In this document: positions 1 to 7,564 of the stretch, piece after piece
Numbering within the stretch: the first letter of the stretch is position 1
Layout: each line of letters opens with the position of its first letter
Source: JBFKMV01 sp041629655
Lineage (GTDB): Bacteria; Acidobacteriota; Polarisedimenticolia; Polarisedimenticolales; Polarisedimenticolaceae
Direction of reading: 5' to 3'
Assembly (NCBI GenBank): GCA_041629655.1
Contig: JBFKMV010000109.1
Location: 1 to 17,401, forward strand
DNA: 17,401 nt
Notes under the pieces: generated by a model
Database searches by the model: none
Seen by the model: only the letters and a program-made list of their open reading frames with translations
Told to the model about the DNA's origin: nothing
Made by a program: the position numbers and the translations under genes

Positions 1-2
1 CC

Positions 3-1595
3 GTGACGCTGCTGAGCTTCCTGCCCGAGCGCAACGCCGACGGGCGCGTCGAGCCGGGCCGCGCGCACGTGACCAACATCGCGCTGCACGCGCTGGTCTC
101 GCTGCTGCTGTTCGCGCTGGGGCTGCGGCTGGGCGCCGGACCACTCGGGTCCGCGGTCGCGGCGCTGCTGTTCGCCGTGCACCCGCTGCACATCTCGGCG
201 GTCGCCCCGCTGACCGGTCGCGCGGAGATCCTGGCGTTGCTGTTCGCGCTGGCCGCGCTGTGGTGCCAGACCTGGGCGGGCCCGTGGCCCGGCCGCCCCA
301 CCGCCGGCGGCGCCGTGGCGCCCCGGATCGCGGCCTGGTCGAGCGGCCTGCTGGTGTTCCTGGCCCTGGGTTCCAAGGAGGTCGCGGTCGCGGCGCCCCT
401 GCTGCTGGTCGTGCTGGAGTGGGTCTATCGGCGTCCGGCGGGTCGCCGGGACTGGATCGAGCGGGCCGCGGCCCTGGCGCCCACGGGGCTGGCCGTCGCG
501 GGCCACCTGGCGCTGCGGGCGGTCGCCGTCGGTGGCCTGCTGCGCACGCAGGATCCCCCGCTGTCCGACAACCCGCTGGTCGCGCTCGAGGGCCTCGCGT
601 CGCTGGCGACGCGCCTGGGTCTCGCCGGACGCTACCTGCGGCAGCTGCTGGTGCCGTGGCCGCTGTCCGCCGACTACTCCGGTCCGGTGATCGCCCCCGA
701 GACGGGCCTGCTGGCTCCGTGGCCCCTGATCGGGGCAGGCTGGCTGCTGCTGCTGGCGGGGTTGGCGCTGGTGCCGCTGGCCCGACGCGGAACGGGTCCG
801 GGCGCCGCCGCCGGTTTCGCGGCCTGGCTGTTCCTCGCCCCGTACCTGGTGGTCGGCAACCTGGTCGTGCTGGTCGGCGTGATCTACGCCGAGCGACTGA
901 TCTACTTCCCCTCGGCCGGGTTCTGTCTGTTGCTGGGCACCGCGGTGCCGGCGATCCGGACACGCCTCGCGCGGCCCGTCGCCGTGCCGCTGCTGCTCGG
1001 CGCGCTGGTCGCCGTGCTGCTGGCCGCGGCGTGGCAAACGCGGCGCGAGACGCGGCACTGGCGCAACGAGGAGGCCCTGTTCACCGCAGCGCTCGTCGCC
1101 GCCCCCGGCAACCCGCGCGCGCACTTCACGCTGGGCAAGATTCGCCTCGAGCAGGGGCGCAACGACGAGGCGCTGGCCCACTTCCGGCGCACCACCGAGC
1201 TGTGGCCGGACTTCTCCGCGGCGTGGTTCGAGCAGGGCCAGCTGCTGGCGAACGGCGGCGATCTCGCGGCGGCCGCCGACGCCTTCCGGCGCGCCGCCGA
1301 GATCAACCCCCGGCACGCGGGCGCCCAGCTCAGCCTCGGCATGGCGCTGCGCCGCCTGGGCCGCCGCAGCGAGGCCGAGACGCAGCTACGCCGGACGCTG
1401 CGGCGCTTTTCCGACCTGCCGCTGGCGCGCGCGGAGCTGGGCCACGTCCTCGCCGAGAGCGGAAGATACGCCGAGGCCGCCGCCGCGTTCCGCGAGGCGA
1501 TCGCCGCCGGACGGGAGGACGTGCGCGACGACCTGGCGCGCGCGGAACGCCTCGCCGCCGAGGCTGCCGGTTCCACCGCGCTCCCCCGCCGCTGA
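3..1595 (+). CDS. TMTC-like polytopic membrane protein with C-terminal TPR repeats, 5' partial
   Basis: The protein has about eight or nine hydrophobic segments over residues 1-345, followed by four or five tetratricopeptide repeats (about 355-515, starting at EEALFTAAL). Family landmarks are HPLHISAV followed by GRAEILALLF (about residues 60-80) and AERLIYFPSAGF (about 298-309), both typical of bacterial relatives of the TMTC (GT-C fold) proteins. Animal TMTCs are O-mannosyltransferases; the bacterial substrates are unknown to me. The frame is open to the window edge, and the usual N-terminal part (first membrane helix and acidic DD-type motif) is absent, so the GTG at position 3 is probably internal and the gene begins upstream. 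It ends with TGA, 52 bp before the RNase J gene on the same strand. It is a paralogue of the interrupted gene at 12505-14532. The family call is fairly secure; the enzymatic role is inference. Confidence 0.82.
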   Translation: MTLLSFLPERNADGRVEPGRAHVTNIALHALVSLLLFALGLRLGAGPLGSAVAALLFAVHPLHISAVAPLTGRAEILALLFALAALWCQTWAGPWPGRPTAGGAVAPRIAAWSSGLLVFLALGSKEVAVAAPLLLVVLEWVYRRPAGRRDWIERAAALAPTGLAVAGHLALRAVAVGGLLRTQDPPLSDNPLVALEGLASLATRLGLAGRYLRQLLVPWPLSADYSGPVIAPETGLLAPWPLIGAGWLLLLAGLALVPLARRGTGPGAAAGFAAWLFLAPYLVVGNLVVLVGVIYAERLIYFPSAGFCLLLGTAVPAIRTRLARPVAVPLLLGALVAVLLAAAWQTRRETRHWRNEEALFTAALVAAPGNPRAHFTLGKIRLEQGRNDEALAHFRRTTELWPDFSAAWFEQGQLLANGGDLAAAADAFRRAAEINPRHAGAQLSLGMALRRLGRRSEAETQLRRTLRRFSDLPLARAELGHVLAESGRYAEAAAAFREAIAAGREDVRDDLARAERLAAEAAGSTALPRR

Positions 1596-1604
1596 TCCGT
1601 CCGC

Positions 1605-1613
1605 TGGTATACT
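1605..1613 (+). promoter_or_regulatory. candidate extended -10 promoter for rnj-ftsK
   Basis: TGGTATACT is a TG-N-TATACT extended -10 element (five of six matches to TATAAT) lying in the 52-bp gap after the TPR gene. No good -35 hexamer lies 16-18 bp upstream, which extended -10 promoters can tolerate. An A/T-rich hexamer stands out in this GC-rich sequence. Transcription would begin near 1619-1621. This is a pattern match only. Confidence 0.4.
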
Positions 1614-1617
1614 TGCC

Positions 1618-1635
1618 GCCTGCCGCCGCGCAGGC
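1618..1635 (+). other. stem-loop in the rnj leader
   Basis: GCCTGC (1618-1623) and GCAGGC (1630-1635) form a perfect 6-bp GC-rich stem with a 6-nt loop, ending 3 nt before the GAGGG ribosome binding site (1639-1643). If the -10 at 1608-1613 is used, the hairpin would sit at the very 5' end of the RNase J mRNA. It could instead be the terminator of the upstream TPR gene, but there is no T-run after it. Confidence 0.4.
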
Positions 1636-1647
1636 TCCGAGGGTGAC

Positions 1648-3309
1648 TTGCCTCGACCGGCGCATCTCGAATTGATCCCGCTCGGCGGACTCGGCGAGTT
1701 CGGGATGAACCTGATGGTCCTGCGTCAGGGGGACGATTGCCTGCTCATCGACGCCGGCATGATGTTCCCGGGGGCGGAGCACCTGGGTATCGACGTCGTG
1801 ATCCCGAACCTGTCGTTCCTCGACGACTGCGGAACGATCCACGGCGTGCTGCTGACCCACGGACACGAGGACCACATCGGCTCGCTGCCCTGGGTGCTGG
1901 CGGCGCACGACCTGCCGGTCTACTGCACGCCGTACACCGCGGGCCTGGTGACCAGCCGGCTCTCCGAGCACGAGCTGTGGAGCCGCGACGGCCTGCACAC
2001 GATCGACCCGGGCGGGGAGAGCCTGGAGCTCGGCCCGTTCCGGATCGAGACGCTGCCGGTGGCCCACTCGATCCCGCAGGCCGTGATGGTGGTCGTTCGC
2101 ACCGCGGTCGGCACGCTCGTCCACACCGCGGATTTCAAGCTCGACCCGGCCCCGCTCGACGGGGTGACCAGCGACCTGGCCCGGCTGGCGCGGCTGGGCG
2201 ACGAGGGCGTGCTGGCCTTGCTCTCGGACAGCACCAACGCCGATCGCCCCGGCTTCACCCCGGGCGAGCGCACGGTTCGCCCCGGGCTCGATGCGTTGAT
2301 CGGCGACGCCCCGCGCCGCGTCTTCGTGACGACCTTCGCCAGCAACATCTACCGGCTCCAGCAGGTCGTGGAGCTGGCGGCACGGCACGGACGACGTGTC
2401 GCCGTGCTCGGCCGCTCGATGGAGCGTCAGCTGGAAGTCGCCTCGCGGCTCGACCTGATCCGCTTTCCGGCGGGACTGCAGGTCACCGCGGAAGCGGCCA
2501 TGGAGCTGCCCCCGGAACGGGCGCTGTTCCTGATCACCGGGTCGCAGGGCGAACCGCTGTCCGCGCTGGCCCGGATCGCCGTGAACCGGCACCGCGAGGC
2601 GGCGATCGAGGACGGCGACCTGGTGATCCACTCGGCGCGGGTGATCCCGGGCAACGAGAAGAGCATCGGCCGGATGATCGACCACGTGATGCGCCGCGGC
2701 GCCCGCGTGGCGACCGGGGCCACGCACCACGTCCACGTCTCGGGACACCCCTGCCGCGAGGAGCTGCGCCAGATGCTGCAGCTGCTGCGCCCACGGTACG
2801 TGGTGCCCGTCCACGGCGAGTACCGTCAGCTCGCGGCGCACGCCGAGCTGGCGGTGGAAACGGGCCTGGACCCGGCCGACGTCGTGCTGGCCGATTCCGG
2901 GGACCTGATCGCGGTCTCGCGCGCCGAGTGCGCGGTGCGCGACCGGGTTCCGGTGGGCCACGTGTTCATCGACGGCACGCTGGACGAGGTCGAGCTGGAC
3001 ATCCTGCGTGAACGGCGCAAGAGCGCCGGCGACGGGATCGTGGTTCCGGTGGTGGCGTTCGACGCCAACACCGGTATGATCGGCGGGGATCCGGAGATCG
3101 TGACGCGAGGCTTCGTGCGCGAGGCGCTGGACGACGAGGGGATGGCCGAGGCGCGTCACGTGGTGGCCGAGGCGCTGGCGGGCGCCACCCCGGAGGAGCG
3201 GAATGACGAGGGCCTGCTGCGGGCCCGGATCCAGACCGAGCTGAAACGGTTCCTGCGGCGGCGCACGCAGCGGCGGCCCCTGATCATTCCCGTCATCGTG
3301 GAGTTTTGA
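1648..3309 (+). CDS. rnj: Ribonuclease J
   Basis: This is a metallo-beta-lactamase/beta-CASP ribonuclease with 5'-3' exonuclease and endonuclease activity on mRNA and rRNA precursors in the cytoplasm. The zinc motif HGHEDH lies at residues 71-76, preceded by PLGGLGEFGMN (11-21). Also visible are SDSTNADRPGFTPGE, the beta-CASP sequence with IPGNEKSIGRMI, PVHGEYRQLAAHAEL, and a C-terminal RRPLIIPVIVEF typical of the family. At 553 residues it is full length. The start is TTG at 1648, chosen because GAGGG (1639-1643) lies 4 nt ahead and the protein begins just before the conserved LELIPLGGLGE. Its stop lies 5 nt before the preferred ftsK start. An RNase J gene close to ftsK/spoIIIE is a known neighbourhood, for example rnjB in Bacillus. 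Confidence 0.96.
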   Translation: MPRPAHLELIPLGGLGEFGMNLMVLRQGDDCLLIDAGMMFPGAEHLGIDVVIPNLSFLDDCGTIHGVLLTHGHEDHIGSLPWVLAAHDLPVYCTPYTAGLVTSRLSEHELWSRDGLHTIDPGGESLELGPFRIETLPVAHSIPQAVMVVVRTAVGTLVHTADFKLDPAPLDGVTSDLARLARLGDEGVLALLSDSTNADRPGFTPGERTVRPGLDALIGDAPRRVFVTTFASNIYRLQQVVELAARHGRRVAVLGRSMERQLEVASRLDLIRFPAGLQVTAEAAMELPPERALFLITGSQGEPLSALARIAVNRHREAAIEDGDLVIHSARVIPGNEKSIGRMIDHVMRRGARVATGATHHVHVSGHPCREELRQMLQLLRPRYVVPVHGEYRQLAAHAELAVETGLDPADVVLADSGDLIAVSRAECAVRDRVPVGHVFIDGTLDEVELDILRERRKSAGDGIVVPVVAFDANTGMIGGDPEIVTRGFVREALDDEGMAEARHVVAEALAGATPEERNDEGLLRARIQTELKRFLRRRTQRRPLIIPVIVEF

Positions 3310-3314
3310 TAACG

Positions 3315-5660
3315 ATGAGAATCTCCCTGGAGCAACTTCGCCACAGCCGGCGGTTCGGCGAGATGACCGGATTGCTGCTGCTGGTCCTGGCCGTGATGAC
3401 GCTGGTGTCGGTCGCCTCCTACACCGCCCAGGACCCGAACTGGGCGAACTCGATCGTCCGGGAGGGCGCGACCCGCAACTGGCTCGGCCGCGTCGGCGCC
3501 AACCTCTCGGAGATGCTGCTTCAGCTGTTCGGCGCGGCGGCGTTCGCGGCACCGCTGGTGCTGGCGGCGATCGGCTGGCTGCGGCTGCGCAACCGCCCGC
3601 TGGGCCGTTACGGCTGGCAGATCGGGGCGGGCACGCTGCTGGCGCTGGCGCTGGCGGGTCTGCTGCACCTGCTGTACGAGCCGATCCGTTACGGCGGGGA
3701 GCTGTTCGCGCCGGGCGGCGTCACCGGGCGGGCGGTCGCCGCGGTGCTCGTGGCCATGCTCAACCGGCCGGGCGCGCTGATCTTCTGCTCGCTGACGGTC
3801 GCGGCGACGATCGTGTTCCTGAGCCGCGTGTCGTTCGCGCGGACCGCGGAGCTGGCCTGGGCCGGGTCGGTGGCGGCCTGGGGCCAGGTGCGAAGCTGGA
3901 GCACGCAGGCGCGCGAGAGCTGGCGCGCCTGGGCGGAGCGTCGGCGCGCCGCCGCCACGCCACGGATCGAAACGCCGGCCCGGCCCCCCGTTCCTGCGGA
4001 GCCTCCGACCGAGCCTGCGGCCCCCGTGGCGCGGCGCACGATCCCGGTTCCCGGGGCCCTCGACCCGCCGGCCCCGGCCGAGGCCGCGGCTGCGCCGGCG
4101 CCCCCGGCGGCCGCCGCGCCACGCGGCAAGCGGGCCCCGACGCGACCGGCGCCGCGGCAGTCCAGCCTGCCGCTGGGGCCCGAGGCCCGGGGCTACGCGC
4201 TGCCCCCGCTGTTCCTGCTCAACGAGCCCGAGCCGCAGCCCGTGGACAACGAGAAGGAGCTGCTGCGCCGCGCCGAGCAGCTGACCGAGAAGTTCCGCGA
4301 GTTCTCGCTCCAGGGCAGCGTGGTGGCGATCCACCCCGGGCCGGTCGTCACGACCTTCGAGTTCAAGCCCGAGGCCGGCGTCAAGTACTCCAAGCTGACC
4401 AACATGACCGACGACCTGTGCCTGGCCCTGAAGGCCGAATCGGTGCGCATCGATCGCATGCCCGGCCGCTCCACGGTCGGCATCGAGGTGCCGAAACGCA
4501 AGCAGGAGACGATCTACCCCCGCGAGCTGATCGGCTCCGAGCGTTTCCGCAGCTCCTCGTCCAAGCTGGCCCTGGCCCTGGGCAAGGACATCGGCGGCGA
4601 CGTGTACACCGCGGAGCTGAACCGCATGCCGCACCTGCTGATCGCCGGGGCCACCGGGGCGGGCAAGTCGGTGATGCTGAACGGGATCATCGTCAGCATC
4701 CTGTTCAAGTCCACGCCGGCGGACGTGCGGATGATCATGATCGACACCAAGATGATCGAGTTGGGGATCTACGCCGACATCCCGCACCTGCTGGTGCCCG
4801 TGGTCACCGATCCCAAGCAGGCTTCGACGGCGCTGAAGTGGGCGGTGCGGGAGATGGAGGTCCGCTACCGCAAGCTGGCGGCCGTGGGGGTCCGCAACAT
4901 CGAGCAGTTCAACAAGCTGCTCGACAGGGAACCGGACCGCACGATGGAGAGCGGGGGTGAGGACGAACCGGTTCCGCTCACGCACCTGCCGTACATCGTG
5001 ATCGTGATCGACGAGATGGCCGACCTGATGATCGTGGCCGCCGCGGACGTCGAGGAATCCGTGATGCGACTGGCGCAGATGGCGCGCGCCGTGGGGATCC
5101 ACCTGATCCTGGCCACGCAGCGACCGTCGGTGGACGTGATCACGGGCACGATCAAGGCCAACTTCCCGGCGCGAATCGCGTTCCGCGTCTCCCAGCGGGT
5201 GGACTCACGGACGATCATCGACCAGAACGGCGCCGAACAGCTGCTCGGCAGGGGCGACATGCTGTACCTCCCGGCGGGCTCGTCGCGCCTGCTGCGACTG
5301 CACAGCGGCTTCATCACCGAGCCGGAGATCCATCGGCTGACGGAGTTCCTGCGCAAGACCAGCGATCCGGAGTACGACGACTCGGTGCTGGCCGAGCCGG
5401 AGGAGTCCGCCCCCGGGTTCGCCGGCGGCGAGCGGGACACGATGTACATCGAGGCGGTGCGACTGGTGCTGCAGGAAGGGATGTGCTCGATCACGCTGAT
5501 CCAGCGCCGGCTGCGGCTCGGCTACGCCCGCGCGGCGCGGATCGTGGACATGATGCAGCTGGAGGGCATCGTCGGACCCGCCGACGGCAGCAAGCCGCGC
5601 GACCTGTTGGTGGGACCCGAGATCCTGGAAAGTCTCGAGGGCTCCGCGTCGCCCCGTTGA
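3315..5660 (+). CDS. ftsK: DNA translocase FtsK/SpoIIIE
   Basis: This is a membrane-anchored, ATP-driven DNA pump that clears and orients chromosome termini at the division septum. About four N-terminal membrane segments (roughly residues 17-37, 67-89, 101-121 and 138-170) are followed by an Ala/Pro-rich linker (about 215-295). The motor domain comes next, with Walker A GATGAGKS near residue 445, Walker B IVIVIDEMADL, then LATQRPSVDVITG and RIAFRVSQRVDSRTI. The C-terminal winged-helix gamma domain contains ITLIQRRLRLGYARAARIVD and would read oriented DNA signals. The linker is much shorter than in E. coli, so the 781-residue length resembles SpoIIIE and short FtsKs. ATG at 3315 is preferred over an in-frame TTG at 3306 because TGGAG (3299-3303) is 11 nt from the ATG but only 2 nt from the TTG. 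It is probably co-transcribed with rnj. Confidence 0.96.
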   Translation: MRISLEQLRHSRRFGEMTGLLLLVLAVMTLVSVASYTAQDPNWANSIVREGATRNWLGRVGANLSEMLLQLFGAAAFAAPLVLAAIGWLRLRNRPLGRYGWQIGAGTLLALALAGLLHLLYEPIRYGGELFAPGGVTGRAVAAVLVAMLNRPGALIFCSLTVAATIVFLSRVSFARTAELAWAGSVAAWGQVRSWSTQARESWRAWAERRRAAATPRIETPARPPVPAEPPTEPAAPVARRTIPVPGALDPPAPAEAAAAPAPPAAAAPRGKRAPTRPAPRQSSLPLGPEARGYALPPLFLLNEPEPQPVDNEKELLRRAEQLTEKFREFSLQGSVVAIHPGPVVTTFEFKPEAGVKYSKLTNMTDDLCLALKAESVRIDRMPGRSTVGIEVPKRKQETIYPRELIGSERFRSSSSKLALALGKDIGGDVYTAELNRMPHLLIAGATGAGKSVMLNGIIVSILFKSTPADVRMIMIDTKMIELGIYADIPHLLVPVVTDPKQASTALKWAVREMEVRYRKLAAVGVRNIEQFNKLLDREPDRTMESGGEDEPVPLTHLPYIVIVIDEMADLMIVAAADVEESVMRLAQMARAVGIHLILATQRPSVDVITGTIKANFPARIAFRVSQRVDSRTIIDQNGAEQLLGRGDMLYLPAGSSRLLRLHSGFITEPEIHRLTEFLRKTSDPEYDDSVLAEPEESAPGFAGGERDTMYIEAVRLVLQEGMCSITLIQRRLRLGYARAARIVDMMQLEGIVGPADGSKPRDLLVGPEILESLEGSASPR

Positions 5661-5673
5661 GCGCCGCTCAGCG
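5655..5673. terminator. candidate bidirectional hairpin at the ftsK/amrS convergence
   Basis: TGAGC (5658-5662) and GCTCA (5666-5670) form a perfect stem with a 3-nt GCC loop. The stem extends to 8 pairs (5655-5662 with 5666-5673) with one G-U. The arms contain the stop codons of both converging genes. No T-run flanks it, so an intrinsic terminator is only suggested. Confidence 0.35.
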
Positions 5674-6837
5674 CGGGTCGCGCTCGGACACCCCGAGCGG
5701 TACGGCGCGCGGCACGCGACCGGCGAGCCCGCCGTCGCGCTCGGGGATCTTCCAGTTCGCCCCCCAGAACCCGGCGATCGTCTCGCCGCAGCCGGGACAG
5801 TGTCCCTCCCCGCCCAGGTTGTAGGACAGGATGCGGTAGCCGCTGCGCTCGATCAGCAGCTCGCCGCAACCCGGGCAGCGCGTGTTCTCCCAGTCGCCGA
5901 CCCGGCCGGGCAGGTTCCCGCAGTAGATGTAACGCAGTCCCGCCGTGCGCCCGATCTCCGCCGCGGCGATCAGGTCCGCGGCGGTGGTGTTCTCCGGGTC
6001 GGTCATCTTGTAGTCCTTGTGGAACGCGGTGACGTGCCAGGGGATGTCGGGCGAGACGGAGGCCACGAACCCCGTCAGCTCCTCGAGCTCCTCGCGCGAG
6101 TCGTTGAACCCCGGGATCAGCAGCGTCACGATCTCGACCCAGAAGCCCAGCCGGTGCAGGTTCCGGATCGTCTCCAGCACGTTGTCGAGCTTGCCGCCGA
6201 GCGCGCGGTAGGACTTGTCGCGGAAGCTCTTCAGATCGACCTTGTACAGATCGACCCACGGCCGCAGGTACGCGAGCACCTCCGGCGTGGCGTTGCCGTT
6301 GGACACGTAGCCGCAGGTGATGCCGTGCGCCCGGGCGCGCCGGAACACCTCGACCGCCCATTCGCTGGTGATCAGCGGCTCGTTGTAGGTGCTGACCATC
6401 ACCGGTGCGTTGCGACTGGCGGCGATCCCGACCAGCTCCTGCGCCGTGGTGTCGCGCGGCGGCGCCAGCGCCGCATCGTCGCGTAACGCCTGCGAGGTCA
6501 GCCAGTTCTGGCAGTAGGAGCAATGGAAGTCGCAACCCAGCATGCCGAACGACAGCGCGACCGCGCCGGGGAAGGCATGGAAGAACGGCTTCTTCTCGAT
6601 CGGGTCGACCTGGAGCCCGGCCACGTAGCCGCGGGGCACGTGGAGCGTTCCGCCCCGGTTGTGCCGCACCCGGCAGATCCCGTCCAGGCCGTCCAGCACC
6701 AGGCAGCGATGGCCGCAGGCCACGCAACGCACCCGCCGGTCCTCGAGCCGTTGGGTCAGCTCGGGGGCGGCCTCGACGGTTCGGTCCCTGAGCGCGCGGT
6801 CGAGCGTCTCGACCGCGGCCGACTGTTTGCGGGGCAT
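5668..6837 (-). CDS. amrS: AmmeMemoRadiSam system radical SAM enzyme (AmrS)
   Basis: This protein belongs to COG1180, the pyruvate formate-lyase activating enzyme-like radical SAM proteins. The 4Fe-4S/SAM motif CDFHCSYC lies at residues 102-109 (C102, C106, C109). An N-terminal cysteine cluster CVACGHRC with a later GICRVR (about 38-55), and two C-terminal CPGCG zinc-ribbon motifs around a short linker, fit the AmrS subgroup rather than true PFL activases. The body shows STYNEPLI, YVSNGNATPE and PWHVTAFHKDYKM, as in the family. The 389 residues are about family length. ATG at 6837 has AGGGAGGG (6851-6844) about 6 nt upstream. The usual partners, the Memo-like and AMMECR1-like proteins, are not in this window, and the biochemical reaction of the system is not established. 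Its start lies 91 bp after the tenI stop, so read-through from the thi operon is possible. Confidence 0.9.
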   Translation of the reverse strand: MPRKQSAAVETLDRALRDRTVEAAPELTQRLEDRRVRCVACGHRCLVLDGLDGICRVRHNRGGTLHVPRGYVAGLQVDPIEKKPFFHAFPGAVALSFGMLGCDFHCSYCQNWLTSQALRDDAALAPPRDTTAQELVGIAASRNAPVMVSTYNEPLITSEWAVEVFRRARAHGITCGYVSNGNATPEVLAYLRPWVDLYKVDLKSFRDKSYRALGGKLDNVLETIRNLHRLGFWVEIVTLLIPGFNDSREELEELTGFVASVSPDIPWHVTAFHKDYKMTDPENTTAADLIAAAEIGRTAGLRYIYCGNLPGRVGDWENTRCPGCGELLIERSGYRILSYNLGGEGHCPGCGETIAGFWGANWKIPERDGGLAGRVPRAVPLGVSERDPR

Positions 6838-6928
6838 CGGCGGCCCTCCCTGCCGTCAGTGTAGCGCCAAACCCGGCCGGGGACCGCCGGCAAACCCGGC
6901 CGTCACGGTCGGGATTGCCGTCTCCCGC
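6838..6928 (-). other. intergenic spacer between tenI and amrS
   Basis: This 91-bp gap holds a 12-bp direct repeat CAAACCCGGCCG (6868-6879 and 6891-6902). A short hairpin CCGGC/GCCGG (6873-6877 with 6886-6890, 8-nt loop) lies between and within the copies. On the minus strand a TACACT hexamer (6863-6858) could be a -10 for amrS, but I see no matching -35. No T-run follows the hairpin. The sequence does not decide whether amrS has its own promoter. Confidence 0.3.
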
Positions 6929-7564
6929 TCATTCCGGGTCGCCGCGGGCCACCGCGAGGGCCAGCGAGAGCCCCTCGGCGACCCGGCGCGGGTGGTTCGC
7001 CGAGAGGATCGCGCCGCACACCGCCACGCCGTGGGCGCCGGCGTGGACCGCCCGCGGCGCGTTGGCCACGTTGATCCCGCCCAGCGCGAAGATCGGAATC
7101 GGATCGAGCAGCGGTTTGAGCGCCCGGATCAGCTCGACACCCGCTCCGGGATGTCCCGGTTTCGATTCGGTGGGAAACACCGGGCTCACCAGGACGTAGT
7201 CCACGCGCTCGTCGCGCGCGGTCCCGGCCTCACGCTCGTCGTGCACCGAGCGGCCGATCAGCGGCAGCGCGCGCAGCTTCGGCGACGCGGCGGCCGACGC
7301 GGGCAGGTGCAGGCCCAGCCGCAGGGTCCGCGCCACGGCGACGCTGGAATTCACGGTCAGCAGCACCGAGGCGGGGACGGCGTCGCGGATGCGGCAGATC
7401 AGCGCCCGCAGCTCGTCCGGCGGCAGGTCCTTCTCGCGGACCTGGATCATCCGCACGCCGCCGCGCGCCGCCTCCACCAGCAGCGGCACCAGCTCCCGCC
7501 CGCGCGTGCGGCGGCGGTCGGTGATCAGCTGCAGGCGCGGCAGCGCTGGCGGCGTGCCGGTCAG
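6929..7564 (-). CDS. tenI: TenI-type thiazole tautomerase (ThiE-fold), apparent CTG start
   Basis: This is a TIM-barrel protein of the ThiE/TenI family, about 211 residues. Motifs seen are LQLITD (first strand, residues 11-16), MIQVREKDLP, VNSSVAVA in place of the ThiE VDDR element, GLHLPAS, SPVFPTESKPGHPG, FALGGIN and GVAVCGAIL. The altered VNSS segment and HLP in place of HLGQ fit TenI, which in Bacillus aromatises the ThiG product. A genuine ThiE is encoded earlier in the operon, which supports this. The nearest ATG/GTG/TTG in frame is a GTG at 7489 that would remove the first beta strand. The frame reaches back to a CTG at 7564 overlapping the thiG stop as CTGA, and no conventional start exists between. 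I infer a coupled CTG start. A second thiamine-phosphate synthase is the alternative function. Confidence 0.85.
   Translation of the reverse strand: MTGTPPALPRLQLITDRRRTRGRELVPLLVEAARGGVRMIQVREKDLPPDELRALICRIRDAVPASVLLTVNSSVAVARTLRLGLHLPASAAASPKLRALPLIGRSVHDEREAGTARDERVDYVLVSPVFPTESKPGHPGAGVELIRALKPLLDPIPIFALGGINVANAPRAVHAGAHGVAVCGAILSANHPRRVAEGLSLALAVARGDPE

Noticed and set aside
260..1675. 471-codon plus-strand frame inside the first TPR gene
   Set aside because: It is an Arg/Gly/Ala-rich product of low complexity in another frame, without membrane helices or TPR pattern.
1330..3552. 740-codon minus-strand open frame opposite RNase J
   Set aside because: It is a His/Arg/Gln-rich shadow of rnj and ftsK with no recognisable domain, while the plus-strand genes have full family motifs.
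3960..4200. Ala/Pro-rich stretch as a repeat or foreign insertion in ftsK
   Set aside because: A low-complexity linker between the membrane and motor domains is normal for FtsK, and base composition matches its surroundings.
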